This document shows, piece after piece, positions 9,079 through 17,834 of a DNA stretch of 64,000 nt; within the stretch, counting starts at the first letter, position 1, and every line of letters starts with the position of its first letter. Under the pieces are notes generated by a model, which saw only the letters and a list, made by a program, of their open reading frames with translations, was not told the DNA's origin and did not search any database. Made by a program: the position numbers and the translations under genes. Origin of the DNA: Psychrobacter immobilis. Its GTDB lineage: Bacteria; Pseudomonadota; Gammaproteobacteria; Pseudomonadales; Moraxellaceae. Location of the stretch: assembly GCF_904846065.1 (NCBI RefSeq), contig NZ_CAJGZV010000001.1:2976001-3040000 (forward strand). The letters are read 5' to 3'.

Positions 9079-9819
9079 ATGTCAATTAAGACTTTTGAAT
9101 TAATCAGTACCACCGAAAACGGTGTCCAGCTTATCAGCTATGTGGCATTGCCAGAAAATGCATCTGACGACCATCCTGTTGCGGGAATTTTAGTAGCGCC
9201 AGAATGGTGGGGCGTGGTTGAGCATCCAAAATCAGTGGTCGAGCGCTTGGCAGAAGCAGGTTATGCCGCCGTCGCAATGGACGTGTACGGTGAAGGCAAG
9301 CTGACCACCGATGCTGCACAAGCGAATATGTGGATGGAGCAAGTATTAGAAGATCAAGATATGCTGATGGCACGCTGCCGCTTAATCCTTAATGACTTTA
9401 GCGACCAACTAGCCGTTGATGGTGACAATCTAGCAGCGATTGGCTTTTGCTTCGGCGGTAAGGTCGTCCTCGATATGGCGCGCGAAGGCATGCCATTAAA
9501 AGCGGTCGCCACTTTCCATGGCAATCCAACACCAAAACAGCCAGCGGATAAAAACTTCACCGCTAACGTATTGGTTGCTCACGGTCGCGATGATTCAATG
9601 GTATCAATGGAAGCAATAGAAGGTCTAAAATCAGAACTAGATGCTGCTGGCGTTGACTATATTATCGATGTTTATGACAACGCTAAACATGGCTTTACCA
9701 ACCCACATGCCGATGAGCGCGCTGCTAAAAATGAGGTTGATCTTGGCTACAACGAAGCCGCTGCTAAGCAAAGCTGGGAAAACATGCTTGAATTTATGGA
9801 AAACAACTTAGGTAAATAA
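9079..9819 (+). CDS. Dienelactone hydrolase family protein
   Basis: A 246-residue cytoplasmic alpha/beta hydrolase. The catalytic triad can be read directly: Cys in GFCFGGKV (about residue 122), Asp in HGRDDSM (about 172) and His in KHGFTNP (about 204). A Cys nucleophile in the GxCxG elbow is typical of dienelactone hydrolases, which open lactone rings, though most paralogues act on unknown esters. An AAGGA ribosome binding site precedes the ATG. The gene is followed 68 bp later by a strong terminator, so it is monocistronic. No aromatic degradation genes are nearby, so an actual role in catechol pathways is not supported. Confidence 0.92.
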   Translation: MSIKTFELISTTENGVQLISYVALPENASDDHPVAGILVAPEWWGVVEHPKSVVERLAEAGYAAVAMDVYGEGKLTTDAAQANMWMEQVLEDQDMLMARCRLILNDFSDQLAVDGDNLAAIGFCFGGKVVLDMAREGMPLKAVATFHGNPTPKQPADKNFTANVLVAHGRDDSMVSMEAIEGLKSELDAAGVDYIIDVYDNAKHGFTNPHADERAAKNEVDLGYNEAAAKQSWENMLEFMENNLGK

Positions 9820-9886
9820 TCTTTGAATCAGGCATATCAATAGCTGTTTTCAGGTTATTAACACACTATTTATTAACCCAATATAT

Positions 9887-9919
9887 AGCAGAGTGCGCCC
9901 GCCGCACTCTGCTTTTTTT
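9887..9919 (+). terminator. Intrinsic terminator of the dienelactone hydrolase gene
   Basis: An 11-bp perfect stem, AGCAGAGTGCG with CGCACTCTGCT, a 5-nt loop and a run of six or seven T. Confidence 0.93.
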
Positions 9920-10079
9920 ATCGTAAACAAATCCATATTGGTCATCACACACTTACAAAGGCTTACTATTGGTAAGGATTTAAGACGCTAACATGGTTAT
10001 TGTACAGTCGTGATTCATATAATCGGTCACATCACTTGCTGATAGCTCTCTAATCACTCACTAATAATAAGGTAAAATC

Positions 10080-10871
10080 ATGAAAACCATCCAACAACTA
10101 TTCGACTTTCATCATAAAACCATCATTATCAGTGGTGCAGCAGGCGCTATTGGTAGCGAGGCGGCACGGTTTTTAAGCTCATTAGGAGGCAACATTGTCC
10201 TCGCTGATTTAAATGAAGATAAAGTGAAGCAACTTGCCGCTGATATCGAAAAAGAAACAGGCAATGCAACCTTAGGCATGAAAACCGACTTTACTGACGA
10301 GACGCAAATTGCAGCCTTGGTCGATGCAACTATTGCAAAATTCGGCAAGATTTCTGCGGTAGTCAACAACGTCGGTTGGGGTGCAAATACGCCCTTATGG
10401 GAATCTACCACTGAAAAAATGGTCAATGCGTATAAGCTCAACACCTTGGGATCTTATCATTTGACTCGTTTATGTATGCCGTATTTAAAACAAGAAGAAA
10501 ACGCCTCTGTGGTATTTTCTGGATCCATGGTTGGCAATACACCATCGCCAGAATTTATCGAATACAGCACAGCTAAAGCGGGCTTGCTAAATATGGTGAA
10601 AAGTATGGCGGTCGCATCAGGTCCTGAAGTGCGCTTTAACTCACTAATCATCGGTACAGTAGATAATGGTGCTTCCTCTGAAGAAGCTGGTTATACCCAA
10701 GAAATGATCGATAATGTGGTCAAAGGTATCGTCCTAAAACGACGTGGCGTGCCAGCAGATATCGCTCAAGCGATGGCGTTTTTGTTAAGTGATGCAGCGT
10801 CTTGGATTACTGGTGCTGAACTGACAGTCAATGGCGGCGGTGTTTACAAAAGCAAAATGCCAACCTCATAA
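10080..10871 (+). CDS. Short-chain dehydrogenase/reductase (SDR)
   Basis: A 263-residue classical SDR. The Rossmann nucleotide-binding motif is SGAAGAIGSEAARF (about residues 19-32), with a following LADLNEDK where the Asp suggests NAD(H) preference. NNVGWG replaces the usual NNAG. The catalytic Ser is in FSGSMVG and the Tyr-Lys pair in YSTAKAG (about 162-166). The C-terminal WITGAELTVNGGG is standard for the family. It likely oxidises or reduces a hydroxyl/keto compound, but the substrate cannot be named. Neighbours are unrelated and a hairpin at 10938-10972 closes the unit. Confidence 0.93.
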   Translation: MKTIQQLFDFHHKTIIISGAAGAIGSEAARFLSSLGGNIVLADLNEDKVKQLAADIEKETGNATLGMKTDFTDETQIAALVDATIAKFGKISAVVNNVGWGANTPLWESTTEKMVNAYKLNTLGSYHLTRLCMPYLKQEENASVVFSGSMVGNTPSPEFIEYSTAKAGLLNMVKSMAVASGPEVRFNSLIIGTVDNGASSEEAGYTQEMIDNVVKGIVLKRRGVPADIAQAMAFLLSDAASWITGAELTVNGGGVYKSKMPTS

Positions 10872-10937
10872 ACTCAGCCATCACTTTAATCATAAATTTA
10901 TAAACGATACATAATAGGGCGTGTTGAGCATTCGACC

Positions 10938-10972
10938 ATACTGGGTAGGATTTTATCTACTCAGTATTTTTT
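10938..10972 (+). terminator. Intrinsic terminator after the SDR gene
   Basis: ATACTGGGTAGGA pairs with TCTACTCAGTAT (one bulge, one G-U) around a TTTTA loop, followed by TTTTTT. Confidence 0.8.
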
Positions 10973-11010
10973 ATGCATAAACCTACCCGCTTAGACTTGG
11001 AACATACACC

Positions 11011-11481
11011 ATGGCAACAACATTAAACGCAAAATTGCTAAAAGGCGCTATGCTTACTGGCATAATCAATGCCTTCATTAACGGCGGCATACAATATTTC
11101 TTCTTAAAAACATACTCATCAATCGCAATATCTGTTGACTCTATTACCAATAATGAAGACACAGTGCTCGGTACCTCCGTTACCTTATCGATTACGTTAG
11201 CCATGATTTTAACTATGGTGGCTTATTTTGGTATCAAAGAAAAAAAAGTAGCCTTCTTCCCAACTGCTTTTTGGTTGACGATAAAGCATGGATTTTTTAC
11301 CTTTGGGGTATTAATCTCTCTTGCTGTACTATGGCAAAAATACGCAGGTACGGTCGAAGTATCTTTGATTTCAGCTTTAATTATTATCGGTGTTATTGCA
11401 GGTATCGTCTCAGGTATGGTGAATTATCTAACCTTGCGTGAATGTACATTATCAGAAAGACATAAATTATATGCCGCATAA
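11011..11481 (+). CDS. Small four-helix membrane protein, unknown
   Basis: A 156-residue hydrophobic protein with about four predicted membrane segments (around residues 10-30, 52-72, 88-108 and 122-144), short polar loops and a short cytoplasmic tail. A GGA lies a few bases upstream of the ATG. I do not recognise a family motif. It sits alone between the SDR gene and the DUF2339 gene and is separated from both by more than 130 bp, so no operon partner suggests a role. The regular amphipathic pattern, normal base composition and sensible start support a real gene. Confidence 0.75.
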   Translation: MATTLNAKLLKGAMLTGIINAFINGGIQYFFLKTYSSIAISVDSITNNEDTVLGTSVTLSITLAMILTMVAYFGIKEKKVAFFPTAFWLTIKHGFFTFGVLISLAVLWQKYAGTVEVSLISALIIIGVIAGIVSGMVNYLTLRECTLSERHKLYAA

Positions 11482-11636
11482 ATATCTTAGTTTATAAAGC
11501 ATCAAGGTCAGCTCAATGATAGTGAACGAATAATCTTGGGCTAATCCTTTTATTTTGATGAGCGCTTTGCTTGTGTTTGCTTTGAAATCGAGTCATCATC
11601 AAGCCATCAAATATTGAGTAACGGTGTGGTAGCGCT

Positions 11637-14600
11637 ATGTCTGATATCAGCGGGTTTGTATTGCTTGTTTGTCTAGTAGTGATTATCGTTTTTTACCATA
11701 AACTAAAGCGACGCGTTGATCAGCTTCAACAAGATATCACGCAACTGCAAGATGAGTTACAAGCGCAGCAACACCGTGTCAGCTCTATGAGTAATAACGC
11801 CGATAATGATGTAGACGCTCATACTGAACCAATGACTCAAACGCTAGCTGAGACTCACTCGCCCCAACCTATTATCGAGGAGCTATTTGACTCAGCACCT
11901 CCTTTATTTACTGCTACGATTCACCCGAAACCAGCCCCTTCTCCAAAAAAACCATCGCCCATAGAGCCGGATGAACGCTCACTGCCTATCGTCACTTCGC
12001 TGATTCACTCTATCAAAAACTGGTTTTTTGGCGGCAATCTAGTCGTGCGCGTTGGCGTGATCGTCCTACTTATCGGTGTGGTGCTACTACTTCGCTTGTT
12101 AAGCGACTATATCGAAGTGTCGATAGCGTCCAAGCTTTTAGCGATAGGCATCCTCGGTTTAGGTCTGGCAGCATTAGGTCTAAAATTGGCAAAAAATCGC
12201 TTTGCTTATGGCATCACCCTGCAAGGCGCAGGCTTAGCGATTGCGTATTTAACGACCTTTTTTGCCTATAGCGTTTACCAAGTCTTGCCTAGTCTACCGA
12301 GCTTTATTGGGCTTGGGCTATTATCTGCGATTACCATTGCCCTTGCCGTGCGTCAAAACGCTTTTCCACTGGCTTTGTTGGCATTATCGGGTGGTTTCTT
12401 TGCGCCTATTTTGACCAGTGAAGACACGGGCAGTTTGGTGGTATTGTTTAGTTACTATCTACTATTGAACGTGACGATTGCGATTATTGCGCATTACCGC
12501 CCGTGGAAAATACTGAATTTATTCGGTGTCACTATGACCTTTGGATTGGCTTACTACTGGGGCATCAGTGAAAATTTGAGCACAGTCATTGAGGCGCAGC
12601 GCTGCTCTTTAGTCCTACTGGTCACCTTACATTTACTGCTATATCTGTTTGTCGTCATTCGCTACGCCCAACAAATCATTGTCTACAATACCCTTAATGA
12701 AACAGACATCATCCAGACAGAGAGCGCAGACAACGTAAAACATCTAGATAGCGTTCAGGCAAGATATAATAGCTATGTATTCCCTATTGATACTGGCTTA
12801 CTGTTTTCAGTGCCGATATTAGCCTTTGGTTTATTTTCGGCATTATTAGATGACATTCCTAACGCCTTAACCATCGCTAGTGCTATTTTAGCCACTGTTT
12901 ATTTAGGACTCGGCGGGTTGTTTGTGCAGCGTAGCCAGCGTTATGCCTTAATCACCGAGGGCATGCTAGCTTTAGGGTTTGGCTTTTTGGCGTTGGTCAT
13001 TCCGCTGGCATTAGATGCTGAATGGATTGCCTTTGGCTGGTCAGTACAAGGACTGGCGCTGGTCTGGTTTGGACGGCGCTCACTACGCGCATGGTCAGTG
13101 CTATTTGGTTCGTTATTGCAGCTAATCAGTATAGGTATGCTGATGGTAAAAGTGGTCTTCGCCATTCAGGATTATCCGACATTGGCCTTAACCATTTCGG
13201 CTATGACTTATCTAGCCACTGTATTTATTTTACGCACGAACAACTCTCCAGCTATGCTAAATGATAGTTTGAACGAAGACTTAAATGATAGCTTAGATAA
13301 TCATTCAACATATTCTCAAGAGCAAAACGCCACGCCAGATGCGATAGCAACCTATGCCGACGCATTAGGTATTAGCACTCATGCCGCTCAGCAATGGCTA
13401 ACCTCAATCAACAGCCACAGCACAGTATTTAATCTTGTTTGGCACAGTCCTATACTTATAAGGTTTTTGACCTTTACGGCTATAGCGTGGCTACTACAAG
13501 TGCTGCTGCTTGATTTTAACCAGTGGTTCACCAGTTGGACACTGGCAACGACGACCATGATTGCACTCGCAGCACTGGTTAGCCTTGCCATTTATTGGAC
13601 AATCAATCGTTATCGCTCGTGGATAGAAATCAGACAACTTAGCCATGGCTTATCGATCGTCTTTTATCTCATGCTCGTCCTGCAATTGCCGCAAAAATTC
13701 GAGTTTCATTTAATATGGCAAGGAGCAGATTGGCTACTATTGACTGGTCTAATCATTGGTTGGTTGATTATCGGACAGTTGTGGTTAAAGACATGGTACG
13801 ACCATTCCGAGTTGTCACGCTACGATAGTGCAAGCTGGCTGGGAGCTAGCATTCTAATCATTGCTGCCGCCGCCCACTATGGACTAGCAGATTCCGCTGG
13901 CGTGATGGCTGTCTTGATGCCAGCCATTTTAATATTGGCCGGATTATGGCGCTGTCATCGTTATGCTTACTATCCCAAGCAAAATACGCGTACAAACAAG
14001 GCATTCAAGCAAAGCCCACTGTACTGGTTTGATTGGCAACAAGCGCTATTGAGCTGCACGGCTATCTTTGCTCCCATTGCCTTAGGTTGGGTCATCATTA
14101 CCAACTGGTCTTATGATGGTGTGATTTGGGGACTGTCATATTTTCCGCTATTGAATTTATACGATATCACCTCATGGCTGACGCTATTGGTTGGGTTTAG
14201 TCTATATTATATGAGCCAACATCGCCGCGATGAGAGTATTATCGAATCAAGTGCAGCTCCCCAAACTAAGCGTATATTTACCGCAGATTATTTATTGGTT
14301 ATGTTGGGACTTATTAGCTTTTGGCTGATTTCCAGTATGTTGGTCAGAACGCTACATGCCTTTATCGGTACACCGTTGTGGGACAGCGCTCAGGGCGGCG
14401 CATGGAATAGCGAGCAAGTGCAGACAGGACTGACCATTTTATGGACGCTCTTAGCTTTAGTCGCCACCATCGTCGCCAGTCGCTATTGGCAGCGGACGCT
14501 TTGGTTTATGGGCATCGGGCTATTAGGTATTGTCGTACTCAAACTGGTAATAGTTGATTTGTCACAGACCGAAGCAATTTGGCGGGTGATATCTTTCCTC

Positions 14601-14687
14601 GGCGCAGGCAGTTTAATACTATTAATTGGTTATCTTGCACCGTTACCTCCTGCCCGCGATGAAATAGAAAATCCAGCTCAAGAGTAA
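11637..14687 (+). CDS. DUF2339 large polytopic membrane protein
   Basis: A 1016-residue inner-membrane protein. An N-terminal helix (residues 5-20) and a short coiled coil (about 22-50) are followed by a polar Pro/Thr-rich linker, and then by more than 20 hydrophobic segments to the C-terminus. This layout, and stretches such as GGNLVVRVGVIVLLIGVVLL (about 132-151) and GGFFAPILTSEDTGS (about 252-266), match the DUF2339 family. Function is unknown; some family members are discussed as cell-surface or exopolysaccharide-related, but nothing here supports that. A polar insert rich in Asn and Asp (about 540-575) breaks the membrane region. It stands alone, 124 bp before ylqF. Confidence 0.85.
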   Translation: MSDISGFVLLVCLVVIIVFYHKLKRRVDQLQQDITQLQDELQAQQHRVSSMSNNADNDVDAHTEPMTQTLAETHSPQPIIEELFDSAPPLFTATIHPKPAPSPKKPSPIEPDERSLPIVTSLIHSIKNWFFGGNLVVRVGVIVLLIGVVLLLRLLSDYIEVSIASKLLAIGILGLGLAALGLKLAKNRFAYGITLQGAGLAIAYLTTFFAYSVYQVLPSLPSFIGLGLLSAITIALAVRQNAFPLALLALSGGFFAPILTSEDTGSLVVLFSYYLLLNVTIAIIAHYRPWKILNLFGVTMTFGLAYYWGISENLSTVIEAQRCSLVLLVTLHLLLYLFVVIRYAQQIIVYNTLNETDIIQTESADNVKHLDSVQARYNSYVFPIDTGLLFSVPILAFGLFSALLDDIPNALTIASAILATVYLGLGGLFVQRSQRYALITEGMLALGFGFLALVIPLALDAEWIAFGWSVQGLALVWFGRRSLRAWSVLFGSLLQLISIGMLMVKVVFAIQDYPTLALTISAMTYLATVFILRTNNSPAMLNDSLNEDLNDSLDNHSTYSQEQNATPDAIATYADALGISTHAAQQWLTSINSHSTVFNLVWHSPILIRFLTFTAIAWLLQVLLLDFNQWFTSWTLATTTMIALAALVSLAIYWTINRYRSWIEIRQLSHGLSIVFYLMLVLQLPQKFEFHLIWQGADWLLLTGLIIGWLIIGQLWLKTWYDHSELSRYDSASWLGASILIIAAAAHYGLADSAGVMAVLMPAILILAGLWRCHRYAYYPKQNTRTNKAFKQSPLYWFDWQQALLSCTAIFAPIALGWVIITNWSYDGVIWGLSYFPLLNLYDITSWLTLLVGFSLYYMSQHRRDESIIESSAAPQTKRIFTADYLLVMLGLISFWLISSMLVRTLHAFIGTPLWDSAQGGAWNSEQVQTGLTILWTLLALVATIVASRYWQRTLWFMGIGLLGIVVLKLVIVDLSQTEAIWRVISFLGAGSLILLIGYLAPLPPARDEIENPAQE

Positions 14688-14811
14688 CCGCGCATCTGGT
14701 TGGGCGAAATTGTAGCGTGAGCAAGGTGGTTCTGTAGTAAACTGGACACCATAAAAAGTAAATGACGATCGTCTTACTTTGCGCATTTTTTATAAAAGGT
14801 TATGAAAGCAG

Positions 14812-15768
14812 ATGGATAAGAGAGCAAGTATTCAGTGGTTCCCTGGGCACATGAACAAAGCCCGTAACGAAATCAAAGAAATCATGCCGCAGATGGATTT
14901 GGTCATCGAGGTGATCGATGCGCGTATCCCATATAGTAGTGAAAACCCAATGGTCGCGGCATTGCGCGGCGAAAAACCCGTCATCAAAATCCTGAACAAA
15001 GCTGACCTTGCTGATCCTGAATTGACCCAAGCGTGGATGGACTATCTTGAGCAGCAAAGCGGTGTGAAAGCCATTGCTTGCGATACTGATAAAGCCAATG
15101 ATGTCAAACGTATCATCGCCATCTGTAAACAACTGGTGCCCAATAAAGTGGGTACGGGTCGCCAAATCAAAGCCATGATTATGGGCATACCAAACGTCGG
15201 TAAATCGACGTTGATTAATACCTTGGCTGGACGCGCCGTAGCAAGAACTGGCGATGAGCCAGCAGTTACTAAGTCACAGCAGTTGATTAAACTTGATGAT
15301 GACATCATGCTTTATGACACGCCCGGTATGTTATGGCCAAAAGTCGAAAACGAAAACTCTGGCTATCGTCTGGCAGCGACGGGTGGTATTCGTGATACGG
15401 CTTTTGACTTCGCTGATGTTGCCAGCTATACCGCTGAATACTTGATGCAAGCCTATCCTGAGCTGCTAAAAACCCGCTACAAAATTGAAGCGCTACCAAA
15501 GACTGATTGGGAGTTTTTTGAAGTCGCTGGACGCAATCGCGGCTGTGTACGTTCGGGCAATCAAGTCGATACCTACCGCATGTCTGAGATTTTGATCAAC
15601 GAGTTACGTAGCGCTAAGCTTGGGCGTATTACGCTTGAGACGCCAGCCATGTCTGAAGCTGAAGAACTCGTCGTCGCCGAGCAACGCTTAGCAGCAGAAG
15701 AAAAAAGAATCGCTAAAGAAGAAGAAAAGCGCTTACGTCGTTTGAAAACGCGGAAGAATCGGAAATAG
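14812..15768 (+). CDS. ylqF: Ribosome biogenesis GTPase YlqF (RbgA), 3' end shared with island
   Basis: A 318-residue circularly permuted GTPase that assists late assembly of the 50S ribosomal subunit. Motif order is G4 (NKADL, about residue 62) and G5 before G1 (GIPNVGKST, about 125), then G3 (DTPGMLWPK, about 167). The leading IQWFPGHMNKA is diagnostic of the YlqF family. The C-terminus is a charged helix rich in Glu, Lys and Arg. The last 114 bp (15655-15768) are repeated at 19757-19870 with 102 of 114 bases identical and only one amino acid changed. So the present 3' end probably arrived with, or was rebuilt by, the island that follows; the protein remains full length. Confidence 0.94.
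   Translation: MDKRASIQWFPGHMNKARNEIKEIMPQMDLVIEVIDARIPYSSENPMVAALRGEKPVIKILNKADLADPELTQAWMDYLEQQSGVKAIACDTDKANDVKRIIAICKQLVPNKVGTGRQIKAMIMGIPNVGKSTLINTLAGRAVARTGDEPAVTKSQQLIKLDDDIMLYDTPGMLWPKVENENSGYRLAATGGIRDTAFDFADVASYTAEYLMQAYPELLKTRYKIEALPKTDWEFFEVAGRNRGCVRSGNQVDTYRMSEILINELRSAKLGRITLETPAMSEAEELVVAEQRLAAEEKRIAKEEEKRLRRLKTRKNRK
15655..15768 (+). repeat. Left copy of 114-bp ylqF 3'-end direct repeat (attL-like)
   Basis: Codons for the final 37 residues plus the stop of ylqF. The partner is at 19757-19870. Both edges of similarity are abrupt: it starts at GAAGCTGAAG and ends at the stop codon. By hand comparison 12 of 114 bases differ; all but one codon change is synonymous (the exception is Arg to Gln). 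Confidence 0.95.
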
Positions 15769-16016
15769 GTTTGATAAACATAAGACCAATCATGTAGAAG
15801 TAAAAACTTGTCCGTCAGGCAGAGAAACCAACCCTAGCAAATTATTGTCTGGTAGCGGTAGAGAGACAGCAAACGTATTCTGTAGCTCAGTAACGAATTC
15901 TAATATGTTTTCGCTATGAGCACTCAATCACTTCGCAAGACATTATTTAAATATGAGCTCCACAAATATCAAATACTGTTTGATAGAGCATACGGCTACA
16001 TAAAGGAATATTATTG

Positions 16017-17834
16017 ATGACAACTGTTTCACTTCCTCTACCAGCTAATGTCCTTTATGACCACCCTCAGCAGCTAGAATTTGACAAAATTGCTACGTTC
16101 ATAGGCGGGAATGGCTCTGGTAAATCATCAATTTTGAAATCCATTTTTGATGAAAAATTAAAGCCGGACAGCAATCTCTACGAGAATTATAAAGTTGTTT
16201 GTTTTTCTTCAGGGCAAAATGAAAGTTATTCTGAGCGATTCGCTCACTATTTAAATACTGAGCGAGCAAACAAAAGAGCACTTAGCTTAGATTGTTTTTA
16301 TTATGATAAATCACTTGCGAAACTTTTAATATTTTTATCTACAACAAGCGATCACAATGGTTTAGTACGTACATTTTTAAGGCAGAATAACTACGTTGTT
16401 GAAAGTGAATTGGATGAAGATGAGTCAACAAAGCTCTCTTTTGATGTTAAAGTTGATAAAGCCTATGTAGAGCAAGTAAAGCAGGCAGGCAAGGAAGAAG
16501 CGAGTGGTAATAGCGAAATTATTACAAATAAGGCTTACCACCGGACTTTAGAAAATTTTGTTCATGCTCTAATTGATGAAAGCTATGATTTTAGTGACTC
16601 AATAGCTCTCAAAACAGTTAACTTAACTCAGAATATACTTTCCAAAGTGTCCTTTGAAGCTGATGAAAAACCCTCTTTCGACTCAAAAATCATGTTCTTT
16701 ACACAAGCTGCTGATAATGATTATTTTATTGTTAAAAATAGCGTTGAAGTTGAATTTTTAAGAGTTAATGAATTGGAAGATGAGGGTAATAAAACTTTAC
16801 GCTTGGAAGATCTAAGCGATGGTGAGTATCAATTACTTTTTCTTTATGCGCTAATAGATCTATTTGATAGAGAAAATACTCTGTTTTTGTTTGATGAGGC
16901 TGGCTCACATCTTCATTACAAAAATATTGCCCTTTTATGGGCAACATTTAATGGAATAAGTGGCAAAGCTATTACTACTACTCATTTACTTGATTCAATT
17001 TCCAAATCAGGTATAGGCAGACTTCGAGTTATTGAAAACGGACAAATAAAAGCAGGAGAGAAAATTAGTTACCTTGCTGCCAGATTAACTGAATTATCAG
17101 AAATTAATAGTACACAGCTTAAAGTTATGTCGATTGCAGAAAATATCGTTTTCATGGACGACGAGGATGACTGGGAAATCTTTATGTTGTTAGCGATTAA
17201 AAAGTTAGCGAAAACTGAAGATGACGCGATTAGAATGAAGGAGTTTTTCAATAGATTCGTTGTTATAAAGCAAGAATCTGGCTACGAAAAAAATACTCAA
17301 ATTTTTGGTGATAAAAAATTAAAACGACTTTAAAACTTTACAGACTATTTAGAAGGTCATCCGCATAATACTAAAAATGTTTATTTAATATGTGATCGAG
17401 ATGAGTTTTCCCTAACGAATATAGGCACTGGTAAGTGTGATTTATTAGTACAGCAGGCCGGAATAAAAAAATTTAATAAAAACCAGTTAACATCACACCT
17501 ACTTTCTTGGAAAAGAAGAGAGATTAAGCATTATCTCATTTGTCCTTCACCCCTTAAAGAAGATATCAATGAGCTAAATAATACATTCGATTTAGGTAAT
17601 AGAACAAAATTAGCAGTAAGCAGTTCAGGGGACTACTCAACTAGTGGAGATTATAATATTAAGCCAGCATCATTAGAATCAGTTCTTATCAAGGATGTGA
17701 TAGATCCTTATGTAAAAATAGATACGGGATTTTGTTCGAATAAGGCAGCAAAATTTATAAACTTAATACCTGAAGTGGAAATAAGTGAAGATATAACAAA
17801 TATGTATAATTATTTGGTGGCTACTAATGAATAA
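16017..17834 (+). pseudogene. ABC-type ATPase with TOPRIM/DUF4435-like C-terminus, interrupted by in-frame TAA
   Basis: An ATP-binding protein of about 605 codons. Walker A is GGNGSGKSS (about residue 30). The ABC signature is LSDGEYQ, Walker B is LFLFDEAGSHLHY and the switch is TTTHLLDS, an AAA_15/AAA_21 overcoming-lysogenization-type head. The first stop, TAA at 17331-17333, comes after about 438 codons. The same frame then continues without interruption for 166 more codons to TAA at 17832-17834, with no ATG, GTG or TTG near the break to restart. The tail contains VYLICDRDEF, a DxD like that of TOPRIM or DUF4435 domains; an acidic stretch, VFMDDEDDWEIF, precedes the break. The start at 16017 has AAAGGA 9 nt upstream. 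The end overlaps the methyltransferase start by 8 bp. A nonsense mutation is most likely; sequencing error or readthrough are alternatives. Confidence 0.82.

Noticed and set aside
16017..17834. A confident PARIS (AriAB) assignment
   Set aside because: The ATPase plus DUF4435-like order is similar, but the similarity is judged by eye, the gene is interrupted and a methyltransferase partner is not part of PARIS as I know it. Kept only as a comparison.
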